Assembly: GCF_000332095.2 (NCBI RefSeq)
Contig: NZ_KI913949.1
Coordinates: 3,556,596-3,620,595 of the forward strand
Length of the DNA: 64,000 nt
Reading direction: 5' to 3'
Origin: Leptolyngbya sp. PCC 6406
GTDB lineage: Bacteria; Cyanobacteriota; Cyanobacteriia; Phormidesmidales; Phormidesmidaceae
Shown one piece after another: positions 8,045 through 17,006 of this stretch. The notes under the pieces were generated by a model. It made no database searches, was not told where the DNA came from, and saw nothing but the letters and a program-made list of their open reading frames with translations. Each line of letters starts with the position of its first letter. Position 1 is the first letter of the stretch. Both the position numbers and the translations under genes were made by a program.

Positions 8045-9226
8045 ATGCTCGACCGGATTCATGCGATCGCAGATAAGCTTGCTCCCCGCCTGATTGAAAT
8101 TCGTCACCATCTCCACAGCCAGCCGGAATTGAGTGGCCAAGAATATCAAACCGCTGCCTACATTACCGGGGTATTGTCCTCCTGTGGCCTCAAGGCCCAG
8201 GAACTGGTGGGGAAAACGGGGGTGGTGGCAGAACTACCGGGGGTGGACGCGGCGGCAGACTATCTGGCCATTCGCACAGATATGGACGCCCTGCCAATTT
8301 TAGAGCGAGCGGAGGTTGAATTTATTTCCCAAAAGCCGGGGGTGATGCATGCCTGCGGCCACGACATCCACACCACGGTAGGACTAGGAACCGCCATGGT
8401 CCTCGCCGCCCTAGAGACACCGCTACCGGGACCCGTACGGTTTCTCTTTCAGCCAGCGGAGGAAACCGCCCAGGGGGCGCGATGGATGATCGGTGATGGC
8501 GTGATGACAGGGGTCGCAGCGATTCTGGGGGTGCATGTTTACCCCTCAATTCCAGGGGGAACTATCGGCATTCGCTACGGGGCGCTGACGGCAGCGGCGG
8601 ATGACCTGGAAATTGAAATTGTGGGGGAATCGGGTCACGGGGCGCGACCCCATGAGGCCGTGGATGCCATCTGGATTGCGGCCCAGGTGATCACGACGCT
8701 GCAACAGTCCATCAGTCGCACCCAAAATCCCCTCCATCCCGTAGTGTTGACCATTGGCCAGATCCAGGGAGGACGGGCTCCCAATGTGATTGCCGACCAT
8801 GTCCGGTTGATAGGGACGGTGCGATCGCTCCATCCCGACACCCGCACGGCCCTACCCGGTTGGATCGAAGCTATTGTCGCCGCCACCTGCCAGCCCTATG
8901 GGGCCAAATACAAGGTGAAGTACCGTCCCGGTGTGCCCTCGGTGCAAAATGATCCGGCCCTGACCCAACTTACCGCCGCCTGCGCTGAAGCAGCCTGGGG
9001 CAATGATCGGGTGCAGTTGATCCTAGAACCCTCCCTGGGGGCCGAGGATTTTTCCCTCTACCTAGACCACGCGCCGGGGACGATGTTTCGACTGGGGGTG
9101 GGCTTCCCCGACCGGACTAACCCTCCCCTGCACCATCCCCAGTTTCAGGCCAATGAAGATGCCATCGTGACGGGGGTGGTCACCCTAGCCTACTCGGCCT
9201 ATCGCTATTGGCAGCAGCGGGGCTAA
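8045..9226 (+). CDS. M20 family metallopeptidase / amidohydrolase
   Basis: This cytoplasmic zinc or manganese hydrolase belongs to the M20D group that splits N-acyl amino acids or auxin-amino acid type amides. In 393 residues it shows RHHLHSQPELSGQE (20-33), RTDMDALP (77-84), the metal-binding MHACGHDIHT (101-110, with Cys104, His106 and His109), QPAEE (136-140, the catalytic glutamate pair) and GAEDFSLY near the C-terminus. These cover the metal site and the lid domain. The substrate cannot be inferred. It begins at an ATG at 8045 and stands apart from its neighbours by short gaps, with pepA downstream on the same strand. Confidence 0.88.
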   Translation: MLDRIHAIADKLAPRLIEIRHHLHSQPELSGQEYQTAAYITGVLSSCGLKAQELVGKTGVVAELPGVDAAADYLAIRTDMDALPILERAEVEFISQKPGVMHACGHDIHTTVGLGTAMVLAALETPLPGPVRFLFQPAEETAQGARWMIGDGVMTGVAAILGVHVYPSIPGGTIGIRYGALTAAADDLEIEIVGESGHGARPHEAVDAIWIAAQVITTLQQSISRTQNPLHPVVLTIGQIQGGRAPNVIADHVRLIGTVRSLHPDTRTALPGWIEAIVAATCQPYGAKYKVKYRPGVPSVQNDPALTQLTAACAEAAWGNDRVQLILEPSLGAEDFSLYLDHAPGTMFRLGVGFPDRTNPPLHHPQFQANEDAIVTGVVTLAYSAYRYWQQRG

Positions 9227-9310
9227 GGCTGTGATAGGGTCAGGGGAATCTGGGGGTTTTCGCATTTTTCGTCAACCTCTAATGAACCTGTCGCCCCTAA
9301 ATTTGCTAGC

Positions 9311-10720
9311 GTGACTGCCATTTCCGCCCCTTCCGCCTCCACCTCCGTCATTCCCCTCCACCTCATCACTGCGGCCCAACTCCAGGATCCCCAATTTCAG
9401 GATCCCCAATTCCAAGAACAATTAGTGAGATCGCGGGATTGGTTCCAGGCCACCGGGTTCCAAGCCCAACCCGGTTCCTTTTGCCTGCTGCCCAATGAAT
9501 CCGGGGGATTGGCCCTGGTTCTTGTGGGCCGATCTCGCCGCCTCGACACCTGGACCCTGGCCGCTCTGCCCTCCTCTCTCCCCCCCCATCGCTACCGTCT
9601 TCAGGGAAAGTTCACGCCGGAGGAGGCCACCCAACTGGGTCTAGGATGGCGACTGGGGGAATATCGTTTCACCCGCTACAAGGAAAAATCTCCCGATCCC
9701 CTGGCGGAGCTGGAACTTCCCCCCGAGGCGGATCGAGACTATATTGAGGCGGCGGTGGAGGCCACCTATTTGGTCCGGGATCTGATCACTACCCCTGCCA
9801 ATGATCTGGGACCAGCCCAACTAGAAGAGGCGGCTCAGGTCCTCGCCGTGACCTATGGGGCGGATTTGCAGGTGATCACGGGGGAAAGCCTAGAAACCCA
9901 GAACTATCCGCTGATCTATGCCGTCGGCAAGGCCAGCGATCGCGAACCCCGACTGCTGGACCTGCACTGGGGAGATTTAGATGCCCCTAAGGTGACCCTG
10001 GTAGGTAAGGGCGTGTGCTTTGACTCCGGTGGGCTGGACATCAAACCCTCTCGGGGCATGTTGACGATGAAAAAGGACATGGGGGGTGCGGCCCATGTTC
10101 TGGGGCTGGCCCAGATGATTATGAAGCTGGCGGTGCCGGTGCGGTTGCGGGTGTTGATCTCGGCGGTGGAGAATAGCATCGCGGGCAATGCCATGCGGCC
10201 CCTAGATGTTTTGCCCTCGCGCAAGGGGACGACAGTGGAGGTGGGCAACACGGATGCAGAGGGGCGTCTGGTGCTGGCGGATGCCCTCTGGGAAGCCTGC
10301 CAGGATCAGCCCAGATTACTGGTGGATTTTGCCACTTTGACGGGGGCAGCGCGGGTGGCCTTGGGATCGGAATTGCCTGCCTTTTTCTGCAACCATGGGG
10401 AAACGGCGACAGCGTTGCAGAGCGCCGCCGCGATCGCAGAAGATCCCCTCTGGCAACTGCCCCTCCATAGCCCCTACCGAGACATGCTCAGTAGTAAGGT
10501 GGCGGACCTGTCGAATATATCCAACAGCCCCTACGGCGGCGCGATTACCGCTGCTCTCTTCTTGCAGGAGTTTGTCAAGTCCGATATTCCCTGGGTGCAC
10601 ATTGATGTAATGGCCTGGAATGTACGCAGCCTACCAGGGCGTCCGGAAGGGGGCGAAGCCATGGGGATGCGAGCCCTCTTTGAGTTGATTCGTCAACGCC
10701 TAGGGATGACTCACCACTGA
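9311..10720 (+). CDS. M17 leucyl aminopeptidase family protein
   Basis: This metalloexopeptidase removes N-terminal residues from peptides. The 469-residue protein has the M17 active site: VGKGVCFDSGGLDIKPSRGM (231-250) with metal ligands Lys233 and Asp238, KKDMGGAA (254-261) and NTDAEGRL (313-320). The N-terminal domain is present but somewhat short for PepA. The start is a GTG at 9311. Residues 25-35 contain a duplicated QDPQF unit encoded by a 15-bp tandem repeat (9383-9412). The last 10 bp overlap the 3' end of the convergent FAD oxidoreductase gene. Confidence 0.88.
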   Translation: MTAISAPSASTSVIPLHLITAAQLQDPQFQDPQFQEQLVRSRDWFQATGFQAQPGSFCLLPNESGGLALVLVGRSRRLDTWTLAALPSSLPPHRYRLQGKFTPEEATQLGLGWRLGEYRFTRYKEKSPDPLAELELPPEADRDYIEAAVEATYLVRDLITTPANDLGPAQLEEAAQVLAVTYGADLQVITGESLETQNYPLIYAVGKASDREPRLLDLHWGDLDAPKVTLVGKGVCFDSGGLDIKPSRGMLTMKKDMGGAAHVLGLAQMIMKLAVPVRLRVLISAVENSIAGNAMRPLDVLPSRKGTTVEVGNTDAEGRLVLADALWEACQDQPRLLVDFATLTGAARVALGSELPAFFCNHGETATALQSAAAIAEDPLWQLPLHSPYRDMLSSKVADLSNISNSPYGGAITAALFLQEFVKSDIPWVHIDVMAWNVRSLPGRPEGGEAMGMRALFELIRQRLGMTHH

Positions 10721-12705
10721 TAGCGCAACCCTTGTTCTATGAGGTGGGCTTGGACGAGGGCTATCTGATCGGTTACGAGAATTTGGGCTGGGGTCAAATC
10801 TGCGGGCTGACCGTCATGAATCAGCCAACCTGCGATCGCACCTGCGGCCCCCCCGGTACTCCATTCCGGCTGATGGACTCGGGTCATGGCATTGGCAATG
10901 TGGGAAACCGCCATGGTTTTCCCACCGATGAGGACATTGTCTAAGCCAATGGGAATCATGCTCTCCAGTGGGATCTGGAGGGGACGCACTCGCCCCTCCG
11001 TCATCCCCGCCCCCGTAGCCTCAAAGGAGGGTTGCCAGTTGCGGTAGCGGCAACCATGGATATCGATGTCGTAGTGGCCTAGACCCACAGCGGTGGGGCT
11101 GAAATCACGGCCCCCCGCCATATCCCTGCGGAGATCCGCCTCCCGAATCATAAATTCCTCTTGGCCATAGGCAGGACGCCCGATAATGCGCCGCCCTTCG
11201 CGAATATAGGGCAGCATACTGAGACCAGACACCGTACCTAGGGGAGCCTTCACCCCTGTCAGTAGGGCCAGCGGACGATCGGGGGTGGCCTGGGTATCCA
11301 TCAGCCATTCGGCAAAGCGAAAGGCATGATTTTCGGCATTTTGCAGCGCCACCACCGAGAGTCCCCCCATCCAGTTTTGCCGTTGGCCCGCTTCATCAAT
11401 GGCCTCCTGGGTCAGAATTAGGGGGTCATCCATAATGTTCCAGTCATTGCCTTGGTTCCAGTTCACCAAAGTCATTTCCCCCGGTAGAGAGGGGCTGGCA
11501 TGGGCAGGACCAGCGGCAAAGCTGACAATACGGCGATAGTTAAACAGACTGCGGTTGTCGAACATGGGAAAACCCTCCATGCCAAAGGCACGGCGGTGTT
11601 CGGCTCGGGACATACCCGTTTCTAACTTTTGTAGGGCTTGGTAGCTAGCTCCTTTGTCATCTGCGATCGCGATGACAAAGGGGTAGGTAAAAGCTTGGGT
11701 ACAGTCAGGGTTACTCTGTTTTGGAGCATTCACTTCCCCCAAGAGAGACTGGGCATCGGAGCCAATGCGATGGGGTACCCGGCTCCAGGCCACCAGTTCC
11801 CCAGTGTCAGTGGCATCAATCACCACCATACGCCCTTCTGGAGGAGCCTCTAAGCGGATCGGCACCTTCTCAAAGGTGTCATCACTGGACCAGGCATACC
11901 AATGGAACAGCTCTCGGGAAAACCGACCCTGGGGAGCATAGTCAGCGGCACGAGGAATCCGTTGAACGGCGTAGATAGCCGTGATATTCCGGCCCGACGG
12001 ATCAAAGGCGGCTCCCTTAAAGGCTGTAGCGGTGGCCCAGCGGCTGTTGGGAGCTTTCCGAGACGCAGTTTCAAGCCACTGTTGAGATGAGATCGCGCCC
12101 GCCTCAGGGAGAAAGCACAGATCCCCCACCCAGCAATTGTTTAGGCGATGGACAGGCTCCGGCGTGGTCAGCCCAGTCCAGTCCGGTAGAGTCACCACCT
12201 GACTACGGATCAAACGCTTGAATCCATCCCAACTAGGGGAAAAACTAGGGGAAGACCGAATAACCCGCGATTCATCAATCGCCGACACCCCCTGGGAGCT
12301 GATCTGGCCTCCCAGCCAAGGGCTCAGCTCAATCAGACAGGTCTGGGCTCCGGTCTGCATAGCATGGAAGGCTGCGGCAACCCCCCCCAGGGATCCCCCC
12401 ACTACCACCACTTCGCATTGCCACACCTCCGCCGCTGGGGGCAGAGGCCACAGTTGAGGTCGCCCATTGGCCGCCTGAAGCTCCGCTAGACCCGTCACGG
12501 TACTACCGCCCATCATGCTGGCCCCTAGGGGCTCAACAGTAACCCCCAAAGGTATTTCTAGATAGCTATTGGCCACATGAAAGGCTTCGAGAAAGAAGGT
12601 ACCGCTAATCAGTCCCGCTAAGGCAGCAATAGAGACGAGGGTAATGCGGCGCTGGCGTCGAGTGTGATTAAGGGGCAGAGACTCATAGAGACGCGGGTGA
12701 ACCAT
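10711..12705 (-). CDS. FAD-dependent oxidoreductase, membrane-anchored
   Basis: From the ATG at 12705 the protein has 664 residues. An N-terminal hydrophobic segment (about 20-42, TLVSIAALAGLISGTFF) is a signal anchor. It is followed near residue 95 by an FAD Rossmann motif VVVVGGSLGGVAAA. The rest resembles the FAD_oxidored (PF12831) family of secreted or surface flavoproteins; the substrate is unknown. The frame stays open to 12927, but that extension is translated from an 18-bp tandem repeat (SPLSPQ units) and a dispersed element, so I place the start at 12705. The gene converges on pepA with a 10-bp overlap and no terminator between them. Confidence 0.75.
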   Translation of the reverse strand: MVHPRLYESLPLNHTRRQRRITLVSIAALAGLISGTFFLEAFHVANSYLEIPLGVTVEPLGASMMGGSTVTGLAELQAANGRPQLWPLPPAAEVWQCEVVVVGGSLGGVAAAFHAMQTGAQTCLIELSPWLGGQISSQGVSAIDESRVIRSSPSFSPSWDGFKRLIRSQVVTLPDWTGLTTPEPVHRLNNCWVGDLCFLPEAGAISSQQWLETASRKAPNSRWATATAFKGAAFDPSGRNITAIYAVQRIPRAADYAPQGRFSRELFHWYAWSSDDTFEKVPIRLEAPPEGRMVVIDATDTGELVAWSRVPHRIGSDAQSLLGEVNAPKQSNPDCTQAFTYPFVIAIADDKGASYQALQKLETGMSRAEHRRAFGMEGFPMFDNRSLFNYRRIVSFAAGPAHASPSLPGEMTLVNWNQGNDWNIMDDPLILTQEAIDEAGQRQNWMGGLSVVALQNAENHAFRFAEWLMDTQATPDRPLALLTGVKAPLGTVSGLSMLPYIREGRRIIGRPAYGQEEFMIREADLRRDMAGGRDFSPTAVGLGHYDIDIHGCRYRNWQPSFEATGAGMTEGRVRPLQIPLESMIPIGLDNVLIGGKTMAVSHIANAMTRVHQPEWSTGGAAGAIAGWLIHDGQPADLTPAQILVTDQIALVQAHLIEQGLRYQW

Positions 12706-13056
12706 GAAAATCGTGCGGTAAAGGCTTAGGAAGTGTATCAACTTGGAGGACGTATCGCGCAAAATTTTACCCACTTTTCCCCGTGGCCAGGTTTTCTCCC
12801 TTCGGGAGACGCTACGCGAACGACTCCGCTCAACCTTCAGTGATTGAGGGCTGAGCGGAGATTGAGGGCTGAGCGGAGATTGAGGGCTGAGCGGAGTCGT
12901 TCCTGTAAGGGCTCCCAGAGGGAGCAAGCCCGATCAGCGGGGCACCTTATTTTTCTGCGAGTCCCTTAACCCGAGTGAGAATCGCTATAGATGCGGTCTC
13001 TGACCGCCGCTCCGTCAATAATGTGCCCTAGAGAGGCCCTAGAGATCACGTTGCTT
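12706..13056. repeat. Intergenic region with 18-bp tandem repeats and dispersed elements
   Basis: Three perfect copies of an 18-bp unit GATTGAGGGCTGAGCGGA lie at 12842-12895. They sit inside a larger element that begins GTGGCCAGGTTTTCTCCC (12783-12800) and ends in CTGCGAGTC (12963). The two ends recur at 30431-30450 and 30484-30520. Right after it, 12965-12989 repeats the end of the element at 1708-1813. No gene is present, although the 5' extension of the oxidoreductase reading frame runs into it. Confidence 0.75.
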
Positions 13057-13848
13057 TCAGCTTCCCTGGTGGAGGGCCACCTCTAGCGCCGTGATGTAAT
13101 TCTGAATTTCGTGGTCCTTAAATTTGCGGCTAAAGACATTCCAAGAAAAGCTAGGCCCATAATTGATGGCAGTAGGCACATGGCGGTAGCCCTGCCAGAC
13201 ACGGGGAATGTGGGTAACAAGGTCGTGGCCATAGACATAGCGGTAGCTGTGGGGAACCCGTTGCTCAAAGGACTCAACTAGGGCCGCATTACCCACACGG
13301 GGAGCGCCAAAGCTGTAAACCGCAAGGGGCTGTTGGGTGTGCTGGGTAATGTTGTATTGCACATCTAGGGCAGCAACGGTGGCCAGGGCTCCCCCCAAGC
13401 TGTGGCCTGTCACGATCACAGTGGCACTAGGGTGTTGCTTCATGACGTCGAGGACGCGATCGCGGACGGCAAAATAGGCCGCCATGAAACCCCGGTGGAG
13501 CCGGACATCCGTTTTGCTCTCATCCCCGTAGGGATAGATCTGCTGGCGAAATTGAATGTTGCTGCGCCAGTCATCCTTGCTGTCGCTGCCTCGAAAAGCA
13601 AGGAAGATCCGGCTGTGTTCCTCTTGATAGAGCACAGCGGCCTGGGTATCGATGCCCTTTGTTTCGCTGGGCAGAAGGGTGACCTTAGCATTGGGGGTAG
13701 AGGGAAAACGAATATCAGCAAAATCTCGGTAGATTTCGGCGCTAAGGCGGACACAATGAAGGGCCAACTCGGGGTTAAACATGGCGGACATGGCGGTTAC
13801 CGAGAAAGGGGCAATGGGGGATACAGTGGCAGGCAACCCTGCTCCCAA
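13057..13848 (-). CDS. Class 3 lipase family protein, probably exported
   Basis: This alpha/beta hydrolase of the class 3 lipase family has nucleophile Ser150 in GHSLGG, catalytic Asp209 in YGHDLVTH and His223 in YRHVP, plus the LAFRGSDS oxyanion segment at 83-90. The start is problematic. The longest conventional frame begins with TTG at 13848. The in-frame codons upstream, back to a stop at 13899, encode LRGLLGIAAIILGAGLP, which would complete a good signal peptide, but they offer only a CTG (13869) or ATT/ATA as start. ATG codons at 13791 and 13782 would remove the signal. The gene follows ftsY directly and is probably co-transcribed with it. Confidence 0.82.
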   Translation of the reverse strand: MGAGLPATVSPIAPFSVTAMSAMFNPELALHCVRLSAEIYRDFADIRFPSTPNAKVTLLPSETKGIDTQAAVLYQEEHSRIFLAFRGSDSKDDWRSNIQFRQQIYPYGDESKTDVRLHRGFMAAYFAVRDRVLDVMKQHPSATVIVTGHSLGGALATVAALDVQYNITQHTQQPLAVYSFGAPRVGNAALVESFEQRVPHSYRYVYGHDLVTHIPRVWQGYRHVPTAINYGPSFSWNVFSRKFKDHEIQNYITALEVALHQGS

Positions 13849-13877
13849 AATTATCGCGGCTATTCCCAGTAATCCTC

Positions 13878-15458
13878 TTAACTGCTGAGTAAAGCTTCAA
13901 CAAATTCATAACTGGAAAAGGGGCGCAGATCTTCGATGCCTTCCCCAGCGCCGATGAAGCGGATGGGCAGGCCCAGTTGCTGGACCACAGCGAGGGCGAC
14001 CCCCCCTTTCGCGGTACCGTCTAGCTTGGTCAGGACAACACCACTAAGGCTGGCGGCTTCGGCAAAAACCTGGGCCTGCCGCAGTCCGTTTTGTCCCAGG
14101 GTGGCATCCAGCACCAGCAGGGACTCAATCCGGGCATTGGGGGCTTTCTTGTCAATAATGCGCCGCACCTTGGTCAATTCGTCCATCAGGTTCTTCTTGT
14201 TTTGCAAGCGGCCAGCGGTGTCCACCAGCAGCAGTTCCACCCCTCGGGACTGGGCCGCCGCGATCGCGTCAAACACCACGGAGGCGGGATCCGTATTTTG
14301 GCCGGGATTAGAGATCACCTGAACATTGCTCCGGGCTCCCCACGCTTTGACCTGTTCTACGGCGGCGGCGCGGAAGGTGTCGGCGGCGGCAATCAAACAG
14401 GTATAGCCGGACTTGGTGGCGATGTGGGCCAGCTTGCCGATAGTGGTGGTTTTGCCCGCCCCATTCACCCCCGTCATCAGCCACACATTCAGGGTTTCCT
14501 TGTCGGGAACAAAGGTGAGGTTATGGTCTTCCCCTAGGGGCCGATCCAGCATGTCTCGCAGGAGCTGTTTCAGGAAGGCAATGGCCTGCTCTGGGGGCAG
14601 GGTTTCCTCCCGTAGCCGCTGTTGTAGTCCTTGGATAATGGTGTCGGTGGCCTCCACACCTACATCCGCCTGAAGTAGAAGGGCTTCAATTTCTAATACG
14701 GCGTCGTCGTTGAGTGGCCCCTGACCTACGATGGCCTTGAGCTGATTCACCAAACTACGGCGGGTTTTGTCTAGCCCTTGGCGCAATCGGTTCAGCCAGG
14801 TGATTTCTTCAACGGAGATATCCTCCGCCCGTCGGCCCTGGGCCGCGAGTACCTCCGCTGACCAGAGAAAGGCTTCGTCAAAATTCAGATCCGGTAGCAC
14901 CGGGGTTGGGGCAACCGGCGTGGAGGAACCGGACCGGGGCTGGGGATTCGGTTCGGGTTCGGGTTCCGCGATCGCAGTTTCCCGGAGCCGTTCCAGACGG
15001 GCCTGTCGCTCGGCATTGGCCTGCATCCAGGCGGGCACGGCAGGCTGGGGGTCCGCCTCAGGTTCTGGTTTGGGTTCGGGGTCCGCGATGGCCCCTTTGG
15101 GCCGGTCTGTGACCATCGCTGCTGGGAGCGTCTCAGGGGAAGTCTCTGCCGTTAGTGTTTCTGGTGCCACTGGCGGTTCAGGCCGCTCAGTCACCTTAGT
15201 AGCGTCTGGTGCAGTCGCTGCCTCAGGGTCGGCTTCCGGGGAAGAACTTTCCTCGGGGGAACTTGCTTCGGGGGAAGCGGCGGCAACAGCCTGCTGTTTC
15301 TGAATATTTTGGTAGGCCGCCTTGGCCCAGGCCAAGTAATCCTCAGCAGCGGGGACAGGGGTTTCTGCTGGTGCGGGTTCCGAAGACTGGGGCTCCGCCG
15401 GAGACTCCCCGGCTGGGGCCGCACTATGGCTGCGGCTAAACCAGTTGAACTCTGCCAT
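13878..15458 (-). CDS. ftsY: Signal recognition particle receptor FtsY
   Basis: FtsY is the GTPase that docks ribosome-SRP complexes on the membrane for cotranslational insertion. The C-terminal NG domain is complete: G1 GVNGAGKTT (330-338), DTAGR (413-417) and TKLDGTAKGG (477-486). The preceding about 190 residues form an acidic Pro/Glu/Ala-rich A domain with repeated PEPEPEP-type segments, ending at the conserved FDEAFLWSAEVLA. A long low-complexity A domain is usual in cyanobacterial FtsY. The gene is in a leftward run after nusB (60-bp gap) and before the lipase gene. The start is an ATG at 15458. Confidence 0.95.
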   Translation of the reverse strand: MAEFNWFSRSHSAAPAGESPAEPQSSEPAPAETPVPAAEDYLAWAKAAYQNIQKQQAVAAASPEASSPEESSSPEADPEAATAPDATKVTERPEPPVAPETLTAETSPETLPAAMVTDRPKGAIADPEPKPEPEADPQPAVPAWMQANAERQARLERLRETAIAEPEPEPNPQPRSGSSTPVAPTPVLPDLNFDEAFLWSAEVLAAQGRRAEDISVEEITWLNRLRQGLDKTRRSLVNQLKAIVGQGPLNDDAVLEIEALLLQADVGVEATDTIIQGLQQRLREETLPPEQAIAFLKQLLRDMLDRPLGEDHNLTFVPDKETLNVWLMTGVNGAGKTTTIGKLAHIATKSGYTCLIAAADTFRAAAVEQVKAWGARSNVQVISNPGQNTDPASVVFDAIAAAQSRGVELLLVDTAGRLQNKKNLMDELTKVRRIIDKKAPNARIESLLVLDATLGQNGLRQAQVFAEAASLSGVVLTKLDGTAKGGVALAVVQQLGLPIRFIGAGEGIEDLRPFSSYEFVEALLSS

Positions 15459-15518
15459 ACCCGTATTCTCAGCTCCCGTATTCCCAGCTAATAAGTCTCA
15501 TAATTCTTAGCCAACAGC

Positions 15519-16196
15519 CTACACCAGGGAGGATTGGGGATCGGTGGGGGCAGCCGTTTTCGGGCCATCTTCCTGGGGAAGTTGGTTCCGAAACTGCTCT
15601 AGCCAACGTCGCAGCACTCCATTGATAAAGCGATAGCCATCCTCATCGCTGTAGCGCTTGGCTAGTTCCACCGCCTCGTTGATGGCCACCCGGTCGGGTA
15701 CTCCCAGAAACTGCATCTCCACCACCGCCAGTCGCAGCAGATCCCGATCAATTTGGGCCAGCCGCTTCACCTGCCATGCCACCATGACTTGGTCTAGCTC
15801 GGCGTCCACCGCTTGCCGATGGAGAGCGGCTACACTGAGCACCTCCACCGCATAGCTGCGAACCGCCTTCTGGTTCGATCCCTGAACCAATTCAGGGATC
15901 TGGAGGGAGCCCCCCAAATTATTAATGGCCTGCTGGGTGCCTGCGATCGCATCCTGCACCATGGCGCGGGCTCCAGCCAGTTGCGTTGTCCGGGTTTCGC
16001 TTTCCAAGAGTTGCTCTTGGCTGCGCTGCAAATCACCAGACGCCTTTTCTAAGGCATCCTGTACCTCCCCAACCAAAGACCGTACCGCTGCCGCCAGCAG
16101 ACCTTCTAGATCTTGGGCCGACAGTTTTTCAGGCTTGGTGGGCAGTTGCCCCATACTCAGCAGGGCTAACTCACGGGCAATACGACGAGCCTGCAT
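15519..16196 (-). CDS. nusB: Transcription antitermination factor NusB
   Basis: NusB binds boxA in rRNA leaders with NusE and supports antitermination of rRNA operons. From the ATG at 16196 the protein has 225 residues and begins MQARRIARELALLSMGQ, which is the conserved first helix. The C-terminal half carries IDRDLLRLAVVEMQFL and AINEAVELAKRYSDEDG(Y)RFINGVL, the standard NusB core. A cyanobacterial insertion of about 70 residues separates the two. An ATG four codons upstream (16208) is the alternative start. It sits between the DUF502 gene and ftsY on the same strand with short gaps. Confidence 0.92.
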   Translation of the reverse strand: MQARRIARELALLSMGQLPTKPEKLSAQDLEGLLAAAVRSLVGEVQDALEKASGDLQRSQEQLLESETRTTQLAGARAMVQDAIAGTQQAINNLGGSLQIPELVQGSNQKAVRSYAVEVLSVAALHRQAVDAELDQVMVAWQVKRLAQIDRDLLRLAVVEMQFLGVPDRVAINEAVELAKRYSDEDGYRFINGVLRRWLEQFRNQLPQEDGPKTAAPTDPQSSLV

Positions 16197-16226
16197 GGTT
16201 TTCCCCACAGAGACAGCTTTGACATC

Positions 16227-17006
16227 TTAGCAGTCTTCTTCCAGAGGCATCATGGACAGGGAGCGGTTGAGGTCCGTCAAGGGTTGATTGAGCTGAAGCA
16301 CCGGAGCCGAGGGCGGCTCTTCGGGTTCTGGCCCTGCCTGGGCAGCGACGAGAGCTTCCGCCAAGTTAGGACCGACAATCCCACCAGAGAGCAGCACCTT
16401 GAAGGCATCCTCAATGGAAATAGAGAGATTGACCACGTCACTGTCAGGCACTACCGCGTACCAACCGCTAGTGGGGTTGGGGGTGGTGGGGATAAACACG
16501 CTCAACATTTGGTTGGCTACCCCCCCCGTCACCTGAGTGGCGACGGATCCGGTGACAAAGGCCACAGCCCACAAACCCCGGCGGGGATATTCGACCAGAA
16601 TTACACGCCGAAAACGGGTCTTAGAGTCTTGGAAGACCGTTTGGAGCAACTGCTGAATCGTTTTGTAGAGGGAGCCCGCTAGGGGAATGGATTGGAGAAT
16701 GCGCTCCCCCAGATCTAGCAACCATCGGCCCGCAATATTCCGCGCCATAAGGCCGATCAGCAGGATGCTGAACAGGGGCACGGCAAGGCCCACGCTAAAG
16801 TTCAGAAAGTCTCCTAACAGGGGCGGCAACCCGGTGAAGGGGTTGAGCTGCTTAGGAAACCGAGTCAGAAAGTTAATCACCCAGTTGGCGATGGTGATGG
16901 TAAGCCAGATGGTTGTCGCCAGCGGAATTACCACCAATAGACCCGCGATCAGGTCATTTTTCAGGTCTTGCTTGAATTTTTGCAGCACAGGCAACCCGAA
17001 TCCCAC
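16227..17006 (-). CDS. DUF502 family membrane protein
   Basis: The 259-residue protein belongs to the conserved DUF502 family of unknown function, which also occurs in plants. Two membrane segments are visible (about 19-45, LIAGLLVVIPLATTIWLTITI, and 70-90, GLAVPLFSILLIGLMA). They are followed by ERILQSIPLAGSLYKTIQQL and a soluble beta-rich domain with VILVEYPRRGLWAVAFVTG. The C-terminal 30 residues are acidic and variable. The start is a GTG at 17006. It is the first gene of a leftward cluster DUF502-nusB-ftsY-lipase, with an 18-30 bp gap before nusB. Confidence 0.85.
   Translation of the reverse strand: MGFGLPVLQKFKQDLKNDLIAGLLVVIPLATTIWLTITIANWVINFLTRFPKQLNPFTGLPPLLGDFLNFSVGLAVPLFSILLIGLMARNIAGRWLLDLGERILQSIPLAGSLYKTIQQLLQTVFQDSKTRFRRVILVEYPRRGLWAVAFVTGSVATQVTGGVANQMLSVFIPTTPNPTSGWYAVVPDSDVVNLSISIEDAFKVLLSGGIVGPNLAEALVAAQAGPEPEEPPSAPVLQLNQPLTDLNRSLSMMPLEEDC

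Noticed and set aside
12706-12927. N-terminal extension of the FAD oxidoreductase
   Set aside because: The extra 74 codons come from an 18-bp tandem repeat and a dispersed element; an ATG just before the membrane anchor is the better start.
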